The position numbers and the translations under genes are program-made. DNA of 15,048 nucleotides from Rhodanobacter sp. UBA5168 (GTDB taxonomy: Bacteria; Pseudomonadota; Gammaproteobacteria; Xanthomonadales; Rhodanobacteraceae). The notes beneath the pieces are model-generated. The model did no database searches. It had not been told where the DNA came from and saw nothing but the letters and a program-made list of their open reading frames with translations. The stretch covers positions 1-15,048 of the forward strand of contig DHXA01000111.1 of assembly GCA_002413455.1 (NCBI GenBank), given 5' to 3'. Within the stretch, counting starts at the first letter, position 1. Each line of letters opens with the position of its first letter. Positions 7,668-14,998 of this stretch are shown here, in pieces.

Positions 7668-7896
7668 CGGCCCATCTCCTCGTAACGACGCCAACGGCGT
7701 CGTCAGGGGTGGGCCAGGCTTTCCCTAGTGGAAAGCACCAGCCGACCGCAGGCGGTCGCCGCAGGTGTTCAACTTGTTATGCGGCGCCGGCACCCGAAGC
7801 GAGCGGATGTCGACGTTGCGACTAGGGTAAACGTCCATATGCCTTGGTTTGTCAGGACTGGGAGCCTCCCGGCGCAGTGCGTCGGAAGGCGCGCGC
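7668..7896 (-). promoter_or_regulatory. Hairpin-rich untranslated stretch upstream of the small ORF and mgtA
   Basis: No convincing gene is seen in this interval. Read on the - strand from the predicted promoter, it contains three strong hairpins in a row. The first is CGACCGC/GCGGTCG at 7743-7758. The second is GCTTTCC/GGAAAGC at 7718-7736 with a 5-base loop. The third is ACGACGCC/GGCGTCGT at 7685-7703 with a 3-base loop, ending ten bases before the GAGGAG ribosome binding site of the small ORF. None is followed by a U-tract. The layout is that of a structured 5' leader. Family knowledge (mgtA genes often carry Mg2+-sensing leaders) makes a regulatory role plausible but unproven. Confidence 0.4.
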
Positions 7897-7925
7897 ATTG
7901 TCGCCGTGGGATGATGCGCCGTCAA
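7897..7925 (-). promoter_or_regulatory. Sigma-70-type promoter reading toward mgtA
   Basis: On the - strand TTGACG (7925-7920) and GACAAT (7902-7897) are separated by exactly 17 bases; they match five and four of six consensus positions. Predicted start of transcription is near 7890, about 220 bases before the small ORF and about 620 before mgtA. Confidence 0.45.
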
Positions 7926-8047
7926 CGTATAAAAGATGAACGCGGCGAAACCCCAAGCTCGCATGATCATGCGATGCGTTTCACTCGATGCGGGCGCGTC
8001 TGGCCAACGATCGAAGTGCTGATCACGACACCAGAACCCTGCCTCTC

Positions 8048-8786
8048 ATGTCTGATCAGACACAGATGAACACGCCAACATCCCCAGCCCGGGTTCAATC
8101 GCTTCTTCTCGACGCAGGCCAAGCCTGCGACGCTGGTGAGCTGGTACGTGCCTATGAACTGGCAAGCACCTTGGTCGGCATGGAGCCGGATAATGCCGAA
8201 GGCCACTACCTTGCGGGGCTGGTTGCGATCGCCTCGTCACGGACGGCGATTGCACTGAGTCATTTCCGCAAGGCGACCGACCTTGACGGCGTGAAGGCCT
8301 TCGAATAGTCACCCACGTCCTCATGCATTCATCGCCAGGGCACTGCCGAAGGCAAAGATCATCTGCCTGCGACGCGACCCGATGGATGCATGTCTCAGCA
8401 ACTTCCGCGAGCCGTTCAATCCCATTTCGCCGGTTCACCGATATTCGTTCGAACTTTTGGATATCGGTCATTACTACGTCCAGTTCGAGCGCATCATGGC
8501 GCACTGAATAACCGTGCTTCCGGGAAGAATTCTCGAGATCGACTATGAAACCATCGTCGCCGATCAGGAGGGGTGTTCACGACAGTTGCTGGAATACTGC
8601 GGACTGCCGTGGAGCGATAGCTGTCTGCACTTCGAGCACAACGCAGCAGCTTCCGCCACGGCGAGATCGACACAGGTTCGCTCGCCGAACTACAGCACAG
8701 CCATCAAGCGGTGGCGCAGATATGAGAAGGAGTTGGCACCGCTGCGGCAGCTGCTGGAGACGTCGGGAATCGAGATCACCCGCTAG
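8048..8786 (+). pseudogene. Broken TPR-sulfotransferase gene (decayed copy of the gene at 9461-11059)
   Basis: Three pieces of one former gene can be read. The start (8048-8308, 86 residues) matches the first ~75 residues of the intact protein, sharing HYLAGL and the TPR-like A-L pattern, then stops. From about 8317 the homology resumes in another frame at FIARALPKAKIICLRR, equivalent to residue 381 of the intact protein. So roughly 300 codons, including the later TPRs and the PAPS-binding GMPRSGTT loop, are gone. Within this part an in-frame TGA at 8505-8507 stands where the intact copy has Trp440 (MAHW). After it the same frame continues with VLPGRILEIDYET to the normal-looking end ...LLETSGIEITR. 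Identity over the C-terminal part is about 60% by eye. A GTG at 8514 could be misread as the start of a small gene; I treat it as part of the remnant. Confidence 0.9.
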
Positions 8787-8859
8787 GCGCACAAGCGCGG
8801 GACATGCTGATACTTGCCGAGAACGTAGCTTGCGCCGGATGGTCGGCCCGGAGGTCAAC

Positions 8860-8879
8860 GCGGCACAGGAGGGTGCCGC
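8860..8879. other. Hairpin between the two convergent pseudogenes
   Basis: GCGGCAC (8860-8866) and GTGCCGC (8873-8879) form a 7-bp stem with a 6-base loop. There is no U-tract on either side. It sits where a shared terminator of two convergent genes would be expected, but this is weak. Confidence 0.2.
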
Positions 8880-8883
8880 GCTG

Positions 8884-9303
8884 TCAGCGAAACGCAGCCG
8901 GGGCCGTGGTCGACTCGAGCACCACATCATGCCGGGCCGGTTCGGCCAGCCAATGATCGGCGAGCAGAAACGCGAACAGCGTCATCTGGTCGATGATGGG
9001 GTATTTGAATCCTTGAATCGGGAAGTACTCATCCGGCGAGTTCACTGGCAACACAGTCACCAACACCGGCACCACGGTGTAGAACGGCACATGCCAGCGA
9101 ATGCATAGACACCGTGGGATACCAGCCGCATCGGCACCTGCGCACGCGCGTAGTCATCGCGGCGGAAGATCGCCAGTATCCGGAAATGCGGCGGCGCCCA
9201 CACGAAGATGGTCAGGCACAGCTGCAACGCGAGAGGATGCAGCGCAGCGGTCACCGCGATCCAACCCAGTACCGGCGAAATCGCTTCGGCGGGGCCGTAC
9301 AAT
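8884..9303 (-). pseudogene. ctaB: Truncated, frameshifted ctaB (heme O synthase) remnant
   Basis: On the - strand the segment codes SPVLGWIAVTAALHPLALQL and IFRRDDYARAQVPM, clearly matching residues ~140-200 of the intact CtaB at 11182-12084 (about 78% by eye over 58 residues). Homology starts abruptly near 9303 at the equivalent of residue ~138. The whole N-terminal half with the first NxxxDxxxD prenyl-diphosphate motif is therefore missing. A 1-bp deletion within about 9084-9112 shifts the frame after SHGV. The next frame then reads PFYTVVPVLVTVLPV, skips about 29 residues near 9040-9048, and resumes with [15 protein letters not shown]. It cannot encode an active enzyme. It faces the broken sulfotransferase gene just as the intact pair does. 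Confidence 0.9.
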
Positions 9304-9460
9304 GGCGGTCTTGTTATATCAAGCAGCCAACACATGCACCGGCCTGAGCTCGCAGTCTTTCGACGACGTCTGTCGCCTGGAAGGTCAATACGGTCAGAAG
9401 CTTGAACTCATCGCATGCATGCACGGGCGATGAGCTCTGCCCACTTTTATACGGAACGTC
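9304..9460. other. Gap between the decayed module and the intact sulfotransferase gene
   Basis: No gene is seen. The left edge is where ctaB homology ends. It contains the inverted repeat TCATCGC/GCGATGA (9408-9414, 9427-9433) with a 12-base loop, ending 27 bases before the next ATG, and a locally AT-rich spot TTGTTATATCAAG near 9311-9323 and CTTTTATAC near 9444-9452. A promoter for the intact sulfotransferase gene probably lies here but I cannot place -35/-10 boxes with confidence. Confidence 0.3.
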
Positions 9461-11059
9461 ATGACGAGTCCCTCCCAACCGCTGCTCGGCTCCCATGAGC
9501 TTCTCGTCCAAGCCGGTGCCGCGCTCAACCGGAGCGATGCGCGACTGGCAGGCGAGTTTGCTGCGCGCCTGCTGCAGGCCGAGCCAAACCATCCGCATGC
9601 GCATTACCTGGCGGGATTGGCCGCCATGGAACTGCGACAGATGCCGAAGGCGCTGGAACATCTGCACCAGGCGGCCAGCACGCAGCCGCGCCATCCCGAT
9701 TACGCCGTCCAGTTCGCCCGGGCACTCGTTCGAACCCATCGCAGCGGTGAAGCACTGCAGGTCGCCAACATTGCCCTCGCCTTGTCACCACGCGATCCGT
9801 TGATGCTGGATATGCTTGGCACGGTATATACACAGTGCCATGCGTATGAGCGTGCCGCCTCGGTATTTCGTCGTGCATCGGCGCTGGCGCCAGACAATCC
9901 GATTTGCCATTTCAATTTAGCCACGTCGCTGGTATTCAGCGGAAATGTCGAGCAGGCCGAAAGCGAGCTCGAAGCGTGCCTTGCGCTGGCGCCGAGCTAC
10001 TGGCCTGCCTATGGTGTGCTGTCACGCCTGCGTCAACAATCCCAGGCCAGCAATCACATCGAACGTCTGCTTTTGCTTGCCCAGCAGACCAGCGGCGATC
10101 CTGCCGCGCAAATGCAGTTGCACATGGCATTGGCCAAGGAATACGAGGATCTGGGTAATTACCCGGAAGCCTTTGAGCATTTGTGCGTCGGCAAATCGGC
10201 GAACCGGAACACGCGCAACTACGCGGCGGATAGAGACGAAGCCATCGTGCGCACCTTGATCCGCGCCTTTCCCGAACCGCGTCCGCAGCCACCCGGCTGC
10301 CAGACCGATGAACCCATCTTCATCATCGGCATGCCGCGTTCGGGTACCACGCTTTTGGAACGAATCCTGTCCAGCCACCCGGAGGTGTACGCCGCCGGCG
10401 AACTGCAGAATTTCGGAGTCCTGCTGGAGCGTCTGTCCGGCGGCCGCTCTCCGGTAATGCTGGATCCGGGTGTGATCGAGCGGGCGCGTCACATCGACTG
10501 GGAGCAACTGGGCGATCTCTATCTCTCCAGCACACGGCCCGCGACCTGCCTCAAACCGCGCTTCATCGACAAGTTGCCGCACAATTTTCTTTATGCCGGC
10601 TTCATTGCGAACGCGCTGCCCAACGCACGGATCATCTGCCTGCGGCGCAACCCGCTGGACACGTGCCTCAGCAATTTCCGCGAACCCTTTGCAGAAACAT
10701 CGCCGTTTCACGGTTACTCGTTCGACCTGCTCGATACGGGCCGCTACTACCTGCTGTTCGATCGCCTGATGGCGCACTGGAAGCGCGTTCTACCCGGCCG
10801 TATCCTGGAAGTGGATTACGAAACTCTCGTGACCGAGCAGGAAGCCAGCACCCGGCAGCTGCTCGAGCATTGCGGCTTGCCATGGAACGACGCCTGCCTG
10901 CATTTCGAGCGCAACCAGGCGCCAACTAGTACGGCCAGCTCCGTGCAGGTGCGTGCACCGATTCATCAGTCCGCCGTGCGGCGATGGAAAAAATACGAGG
11001 GGCAACTGACTGGGTTGCGCGAACTGTTGACGTCCGCTGGAATTGACTGCGATCAGTGA
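9461..11059 (+). CDS. TPR-repeat sulfotransferase family protein
   Basis: A 532-residue, apparently soluble protein with two parts. Residues ~10-260 are helical tetratricopeptide-like repeats (for example HYLAGLAAMELRQMPKALEH, and the next units near 82-110, 116-145 and 150-178), probably a protein-binding platform. Residues ~286-530 are a sulfotransferase domain that would transfer sulfate from PAPS. The 5'-phosphosulfate loop is IIGMPRSGTTLLERI (288-302), followed by SSHPEVYAAGELQ with a candidate catalytic His306. The 3'-phosphate-binding region is IICLRRNPLDTCLSNFREPF (391-410). The acceptor is unknown; peptides, glycans and lipids are all possible. ACGGAA at 9451-9456 gives a weak ribosome binding site for the ATG at 9461. 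The gene converges on ctaB, and a broken second copy lies immediately upstream. Confidence 0.9.
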   Translation: MTSPSQPLLGSHELLVQAGAALNRSDARLAGEFAARLLQAEPNHPHAHYLAGLAAMELRQMPKALEHLHQAASTQPRHPDYAVQFARALVRTHRSGEALQVANIALALSPRDPLMLDMLGTVYTQCHAYERAASVFRRASALAPDNPICHFNLATSLVFSGNVEQAESELEACLALAPSYWPAYGVLSRLRQQSQASNHIERLLLLAQQTSGDPAAQMQLHMALAKEYEDLGNYPEAFEHLCVGKSANRNTRNYAADRDEAIVRTLIRAFPEPRPQPPGCQTDEPIFIIGMPRSGTTLLERILSSHPEVYAAGELQNFGVLLERLSGGRSPVMLDPGVIERARHIDWEQLGDLYLSSTRPATCLKPRFIDKLPHNFLYAGFIANALPNARIICLRRNPLDTCLSNFREPFAETSPFHGYSFDLLDTGRYYLLFDRLMAHWKRVLPGRILEVDYETLVTEQEASTRQLLEHCGLPWNDACLHFERNQAPTSTASSVQVRAPIHQSAVRRWKKYEGQLTGLRELLTSAGIDCDQ

Positions 11060-11181
11060 GCCGTCCGGTCCATGCCTGCGCTGGCGGTCGACGCGGAATC
11101 CGCTGGAACGACCCGCGATCTCGTCATCACAGGAGCCAGGTGACTGACACGGCTTCTGGGCCAGCTCAAGCCGAAGCTCGA

Positions 11182-12084
11182 TCAGCCCAGTTGCTGCAAC
11201 ATCAGGCCCTGCTGCACGATCGGTTCGACCAGCCAATGATCGGCCAGCAGGAATGCAAACAGCGCCATCAGGTAGACGATGGAATAGTTGAAAACCTTCA
11301 TCGCGTACAACTCGTCGGGTGGATTCAACAATCGCACCGCGTAATACAGGAAGGCCGCACCGAGCACCGCAGCACCGCCCAGATAGATCAGACCGCTCAT
11401 GCCAGTCAATGCGGGCAACAGGGTCACCAGCACCAGCAGCACGGTGTAGAACAGGATGTGCCAGCGCGTGAAGACGACACCGTGAGTCACCGGCAGCATC
11501 GGTACCTGGGCCCGCGAATAGTCGTCGCGACGAAAGATCGCCAGCGCCCAGAAATGCGGTGGCGTCCACACGAAGATGATCAGGCACAGCTGCAGTGCAT
11601 ATGGATGCAATGACCCGGTCACCGCGGTCCAGCCCAGCACTGGCGGGATCGCGCCGGCGAGACCGCCAATCACGATGTTCTGCGGGGTGGCGCGCTTGAG
11701 GAAGGCGGTGTAGATCACCGCATAACCGATCAGGCCGGCAAACGTCAGCACCGCGGTCAGCGTGTTGACCAGCAGCACCAGGACAAGCATCGACGCGATG
11801 CCAAGCACCATCGCAAACACGAATACCTGTTGCGCATTGAGGTGCCCAGTGGCCAACGGTCGATGCGCCGTACGCACCATCACTTTGTCGATGCGCTGAT
11901 CGATCAGCTGATTGAATGCCGCCGCTGAGGAGGACGCCAGCCAGATCCCCAGCGTGCCAAACACCAGGGCATGCCATGACGGCATTCCGGGTACGGCGAG
12001 GAACATGCCGATCACGGCACAAAACACCAGCAACGCAACGATGCGCGGCTTGGTCAGTTGCAGATATTCGCTGAAAACGCTCAT
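11182..12084 (-). CDS. ctaB: Protoheme IX farnesyltransferase (heme O synthase)
   Basis: This inner-membrane prenyltransferase adds farnesyl diphosphate to heme B to make heme O, the first step toward heme A. It has 300 residues, the usual family length, with about eight or nine membrane segments. The first aspartate-rich motif is [14 protein letters not shown] (Asn58, Asp62, Asp66) followed by [10 protein letters not shown]. The second conserved site is [13 protein letters not shown] (Asp187, Asp188), and [10 protein letters not shown] precedes it. It ends [20 protein letters not shown]. The ATG at 12084 lies only two bases after the ctaA stop, so translation is probably coupled. It is the last gene of the operon. 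In pseudomonads a sco/senC gene is often next, but here a convergent sulfotransferase gene takes that place. Confidence 0.97.
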   Translation of the reverse strand: MSVFSEYLQLTKPRIVALLVFCAVIGMFLAVPGMPSWHALVFGTLGIWLASSSAAAFNQLIDQRIDKVMVRTAHRPLATGHLNAQQVFVFAMVLGIASMLVLVLLVNTLTAVLTFAGLIGYAVIYTAFLKRATPQNIVIGGLAGAIPPVLGWTAVTGSLHPYALQLCLIIFVWTPPHFWALAIFRRDDYSRAQVPMLPVTHGVVFTRWHILFYTVLLVLVTLLPALTGMSGLIYLGGAAVLGAAFLYYAVRLLNPPDELYAMKVFNYSIVYLMALFAFLLADHWLVEPIVQQGLMLQQLG

Positions 12085-12086
12085 CT

Positions 12087-13262
12087 TCAGTGTCGCCCCA
12101 ACGACTGGACCATCGATTCGTCACACTGCCGCTGCGTACGCGCCAGCGTGGCCAGCAAGCTGAACAGCAGCAACGCGGCGACGCCATTGTGCGCGGTGGC
12201 CACGGCCAGCGGCAGACCGAAGTACACATTGCTGATACCGAGCAGCACCTGGCTCACCAGCGCCAGCGCGACCGCGATGCCGCACAGGCGCAGGCCGCGC
12301 CGCGCCAGTTTGATCGCCAGCCAGCCGAGATAACAGAACACCACCAGCGCGCCAAGTCGATGCACCAACTGGATCGCACTGCGCGCGGCCATGTCGAGCA
12401 CGCCGCCTTCGTAGTTGACGCCGATCCCGCGCCACAGCACGAAGCCCTGGTGGAAGTCCGTCGGCGGCGCCCATTGACCGAGACATTGCGGAAACGAACC
12501 GGGACCGTAGCCGCAGGCCAGCGCCGCATAGTTGGCCGAGGTCCAGCCGCCCAGCGCGATCTGGCAGAACAGCAGCGCAATGCCGATCGTCACCAGCCGG
12601 CGCAGGTCCGCCATGCGCTCGTCCGGCGCGGCCACGCCGGCGAAGCGCAGCGCCGCGTACGCCAGCAGCGCGAACGTGGTCATGCCGCCGAGCAGATGAC
12701 CCATCACCACGATCGGTTTCAGCAGCAACGTCACCGTCCACATGCCGAGCATTGCCTGGAAGATGATCACCGCCAGCGCCAGCACGCTGACCTTCCACGC
12801 GCCCGGCTGTGGCAGCCTGATCGCCGCGAACAACGGAAGCGCGATGGCGCATACCGCCAGCAACGACGACCACTGGTGTTCGTCGCGCATGTACAGCCCC
12901 ACGCCGACCGCCGCGAACGCCGCGCCCATGATCACCGTCACCAGCGCGCTGCGCTTGCGCGCGCTCGCGAGCAGCGCCAGCAACAACACCATCACGCCGA
13001 GCGTGCCGGCGAGGAAGCGATGCACCTGTTCACGCCAGGCCTTGTGCGCCTCATACGGGCGATCGGGAAACGCCGCATCGGCGTGCACCACGGCCTGCGC
13101 ATGCTGCGGCCAGGTGACCTGGCCGTAACAGGTCGGCCAGTCCGGACAGGACAGCCCGGCGTTGGACAGCCGCACGAATGCGCCGAACATCACCAGCCCG
13201 AACGCGAACACCGCGGCAAGCATGGACAATCCGCGCAGGATTCTCACGGCACGCGGTGACAT
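12087..13262 (-). CDS. ctaA: Heme A synthase (CtaA/COX15 type)
   Basis: This inner-membrane enzyme oxidises the C8 methyl of heme O to a formyl group, giving heme A for aa3-type cytochrome oxidase. It has 391 residues, with eight membrane segments in two four-helix halves. The four heme-ligand histidines expected for the family are visible: His81 (EQVHRFLAG), His189 (VMGHLLGG), His301 (QLVHRLGAL) and His358 (ATAHNGVAA). Cysteine pairs occur in the outer loops, CPDWPTC (39, 45) and [11 protein letters not shown] (250, 260). The start is the ATG at 13262, whose A is the last base of the preceding gene's TGA stop. The frame is open far upstream, but only this start gives a normal CtaA N-terminus ([20 protein letters not shown]). 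Coupled with ctaB downstream. Confidence 0.97.
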   Translation of the reverse strand: MSPRAVRILRGLSMLAAVFAFGLVMFGAFVRLSNAGLSCPDWPTCYGQVTWPQHAQAVVHADAAFPDRPYEAHKAWREQVHRFLAGTLGVMVLLLALLASARKRSALVTVIMGAAFAAVGVGLYMRDEHQWSSLLAVCAIALPLFAAIRLPQPGAWKVSVLALAVIIFQAMLGMWTVTLLLKPIVVMGHLLGGMTTFALLAYAALRFAGVAAPDERMADLRRLVTIGIALLFCQIALGGWTSANYAALACGYGPGSFPQCLGQWAPPTDFHQGFVLWRGIGVNYEGGVLDMAARSAIQLVHRLGALVVFCYLGWLAIKLARRGLRLCGIAVALALVSQVLLGISNVYFGLPLAVATAHNGVAALLLFSLLATLARTQRQCDESMVQSLGRH

Positions 13263-13834
13263 CACTTGATCACCTTCTGCATGTCGCGCAGCAGGCCGGG
13301 ACCATCGAAACCGGCCGGGTAGAACGACAACGCGGTACCGTTGGATTCGACCAGCAGCGCGCTGACGCTGTCCGGCGTGGTCGGCCGGTAGTCGGCCAGC
13401 TTGCCGTCGACATCGCTGCCCAGCGACCAGTAGGCCTGCATGGCAGCGCGGCGAGCCGCATCCGCCGGCGGCGCGCCAAGGTAGAGCAGGCGCAGCCGCG
13501 ACTGGTTGCGATTGAGCATGACGCGCGCCTTCGCCAGCCCGGTCAGCACCTCGAAACAGTGCGCGGCGCAGTCCGGACCAGCCAGCGCCACCAAGGTCAG
13601 CCGCGGTTCGCTGTCGCGCCAGGCGTACGGCTGACCGCCGGCCAGTTGCACCGCCAGTTTCTCCTCGACGAAGTTGCGTTGCGGCTGGATCGGCTGGCCG
13701 CTGCCCTTGACGCCCGGCTGCCAACCACCCCAGCTGAGCAGGCCAGCGACGATCATCGGCGCGGCGAATACCAGCGCGATCAGCAGCAGGAACAGGCGGC
13801 TGCGGCGCAACGCAACGGGATCAACTGTTTTCAT
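13262..13834 (-). CDS. Membrane-anchored thioredoxin-like protein with a CxxxC motif, oxidase assembly cluster
   Basis: A 190-residue protein with one N-terminal membrane helix (about 13-34, LFLLLIALVFAAPMIVAGLL) and a periplasmic domain. The motif ALAGPDCAAHCFEVL has Cys89 and Cys93 in CxxxC spacing, as in the copper-binding SCO proteins, and the rest (SRLRLLYLGAPP, ALLVESNGTALSFYPAGFDG) looks like a thioredoxin fold. An uncharacterised protein of this kind is found between SURF1 and ctaA in pseudomonads (PA0111-like). A role in copper or disulfide chemistry at the oxidase CuA centre is inferred from the motif and position and is not established. Its ATG overlaps the SURF1 stop (ATGA) and its own stop overlaps the ctaA start, so the three are tightly coupled. 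A SCO-type metal-binding His further downstream is not obvious. Confidence 0.8.
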   Translation of the reverse strand: MKTVDPVALRRSRLFLLLIALVFAAPMIVAGLLSWGGWQPGVKGSGQPIQPQRNFVEEKLAVQLAGGQPYAWRDSEPRLTLVALAGPDCAAHCFEVLTGLAKARVMLNRNQSRLRLLYLGAPPADAARRAAMQAYWSLGSDVDGKLADYRPTTPDSVSALLVESNGTALSFYPAGFDGPGLLRDMQKVIK

Positions 13835-14592
13835 CGGACTTCATCGTCATTCGAATAATGGGATTCGCGCGGTTTGCGCTTGCGGTTGAGCACCAGCAGG
13901 ATCACCACCGCCGCCAGCGCAAACGAGAACCACTGGAACGCATACGCGCGGTGCCGCGCCGGCGGCATCGAGGAGAGATCGAGCGCGTGCACGCGCACAT
14001 AGACCGAGGCCGGATCGGCATCCAGCGCCAGCACCCGCGGATACAGCGGCTGGCCGAGGTCGCGCGCGATTTCCACAGGGTCCAGAAAAATGCTTTCCTT
14101 CGGCCAATGGAGCTGCCGCGCCAGCGCGTCGCCACCCATCTCGAAACCGGTCGGTGGTGGCGGCACGTAGAGCCCCTGCAGCGTGACGTCGGCGTCCGGC
14201 AGCGGCGGCAGGTATGGCAGCTGGCGGGTGCCGTTGCCGGTCAGGAAACCCAGGTCCACCAGCAGCAGCGTGTGCGGCTGGTCGCGCACCACGAACGGTG
14301 CGAACACTTCCACGCCGCCGCGGCCATCATGTTTGGGATTGTCCAGCAGGTAGACCCGGCCGGCGAGATAGTGGCCGCTTACCCGCACCCGCGGAAAACC
14401 GTCGGCCGGCGGCGCCGCTGCCACCCTGGCGAAATCCTGCAGCGGCGCCGAAGCCGATGCGGCATACCGCCGCAGAAGTGCTTCCTTGAAGTCCGCGCGA
14501 TGCAGCTGCCAGACGCCCAAACGTATGAACAGCAAGGCGCCAGCCGTCGTCAGCAGCAAGGCCCACCACGGTGGCCGCCGAAACCGGATCAC
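13831..14592 (-). CDS. SURF1 family cytochrome oxidase assembly protein
   Basis: SURF1/Shy1 proteins help place heme A in subunit I of aa3-type oxidase. The protein has 253 residues, with an N-terminal membrane helix (about 9-25), a periplasmic domain and a second membrane helix (about 222-240, YAFQWFSFALAAVVILLVL), the standard two-helix layout. The family motif after helix 1 is RLGVWQLHRADFKEALL. Also seen are GHYLAGRVYLLDNPKHDGRG and LLLVDLGFLTGNG, the usual conserved core, and YPRVLALD. The start codon is GTG at 14592; no in-frame ATG gives a better start, and no strong ribosome binding site is seen. It is the first gene of the leftward heme A operon and is divergent from the twin-TM gene. 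Confidence 0.93.
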   Translation of the reverse strand: MIRFRRPPWWALLLTTAGALLFIRLGVWQLHRADFKEALLRRYAASASAPLQDFARVAAAPPADGFPRVRVSGHYLAGRVYLLDNPKHDGRGGVEVFAPFVVRDQPHTLLLVDLGFLTGNGTRQLPYLPPLPDADVTLQGLYVPPPPTGFEMGGDALARQLHWPKESIFLDPVEIARDLGQPLYPRVLALDADPASVYVRVHALDLSSMPPARHRAYAFQWFSFALAAVVILLVLNRKRKPRESHYSNDDEVR

Positions 14593-14615
14593 GCGGCGTG
14601 CCCGTCGGTGGTCGC

Positions 14616-14621
14616 TATACT
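14616..14621 (+). promoter_or_regulatory. Candidate -10 box for the twin-TM gene
   Basis: TATACT matches five of six -10 positions and lies 12 bases before the ATG at 14634. No -35 is recognisable. If used, transcription would start near 14628, leaving almost no leader before 14634 but about 24 bases before an alternative GTG start at 14652. Confidence 0.35.
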
Positions 14622-14633
14622 GCCCAAGTCGAA

Positions 14634-14867
14634 ATGGATCGGATCAATCACGTGGAAACCGTCTACAAAAGTGCGCTGGTGGTGCTGCTGCTGGTGGTGA
14701 TCTTCAGCCTCGGCCAGGCGCTGTACTTCATGATGACCGACAAGGACGACGACAAGCGTACGGTGTGGGCCTTGACCCGCCGGATCGGACTGTCGCTGCT
14801 GTTGATCGGCATGGTCGCGCTCGGCATCTGGATGGGCTGGCTGCATCCGCACGATGTCGGCCAGTGA
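14634..14867 (+). CDS. DUF2909-type twin transmembrane protein
   Basis: A 77-residue protein with two membrane segments (about 11-32, SALVVLLLVVIFSLGQALYF, and 49-68, GLSLLLIGMVALGIWMGWL) joined by a charged loop (MTDKDDDKRTVWALTRR). The KRTV...LTxRIxLS pattern and the size fit DUF2909 proteins, which are commonly found beside cytochrome oxidase subunit and SURF1 genes. Its function is unknown; a role in oxidase assembly is inferred from location only. The start is uncertain. An ATG at 14634 gives MDRINHVETVYK; a GTG at 14652 gives a 71-residue protein closer to usual family length; an ATG at 14571 would overlap SURF1 and is unlikely. It is divergent from SURF1 with 41 bases between starts. 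Confidence 0.8.
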   Translation: MDRINHVETVYKSALVVLLLVVIFSLGQALYFMMTDKDDDKRTVWALTRRIGLSLLLIGMVALGIWMGWLHPHDVGQ

Positions 14868-14962
14868 TTGTAACGGCTGTGCCCTCCACGCGCGCCGATT
14901 GCGACAAATCGCGCGGCGCGGTTCGGAACTGCGACCAGCGTTGAATTGCCGCGTTGTCAAAC

Positions 14963-14988
14963 AAAAACCCGCCATCGGCGGGTTTTTT
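14963..14988. terminator. Bidirectional intrinsic terminator
   Basis: CCCGCC (14968-14973) and GGCGGG (14977-14982) with an ATC loop are flanked by A5 on the left and T6 on the right, so the stem extends to 11 bp and there is a U-tract in both directions. It can end the twin-TM transcript (+) and a leftward transcript from the right edge (-). Confidence 0.92.
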
Positions 14989-14998
14989 GTGGCGTGAT

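Noticed and set aside
7272..7925. Known M-box riboswitch or enteric mgtL leader
   Set aside because: I could not recognise the conserved M-box core or the short Pro-rich MgtL peptide; only general architecture is similar.
7725..7970. 81-residue ORF on the - strand upstream of the small mgtA-linked ORF
   Set aside because: It spans the predicted promoter and the first hairpins, has no good ribosome binding site and no recognisable feature.
8514..8786. Independent small gene with a GTG start
   Set aside because: It is in frame with, and homologous to, the C-terminus of the intact sulfotransferase, continuing a remnant interrupted by TGA.
7668..9460. Mobile element causing the rearrangement
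   Set aside because: No transposase, integrase, terminal inverted repeats or target-site duplication could be seen around the decayed module.
12090..13259. 389-residue open frame on the + strand antisense to ctaA
   Set aside because: Same shadow pattern; ctaA is fully supported on the opposite strand.
13263..13724. N-terminal extension of ctaA to a start at 13724
   Set aside because: It overlaps the CxxxC protein gene in another frame and adds non-family sequence; the coupled ATG at 13262 gives a normal CtaA N-terminus.
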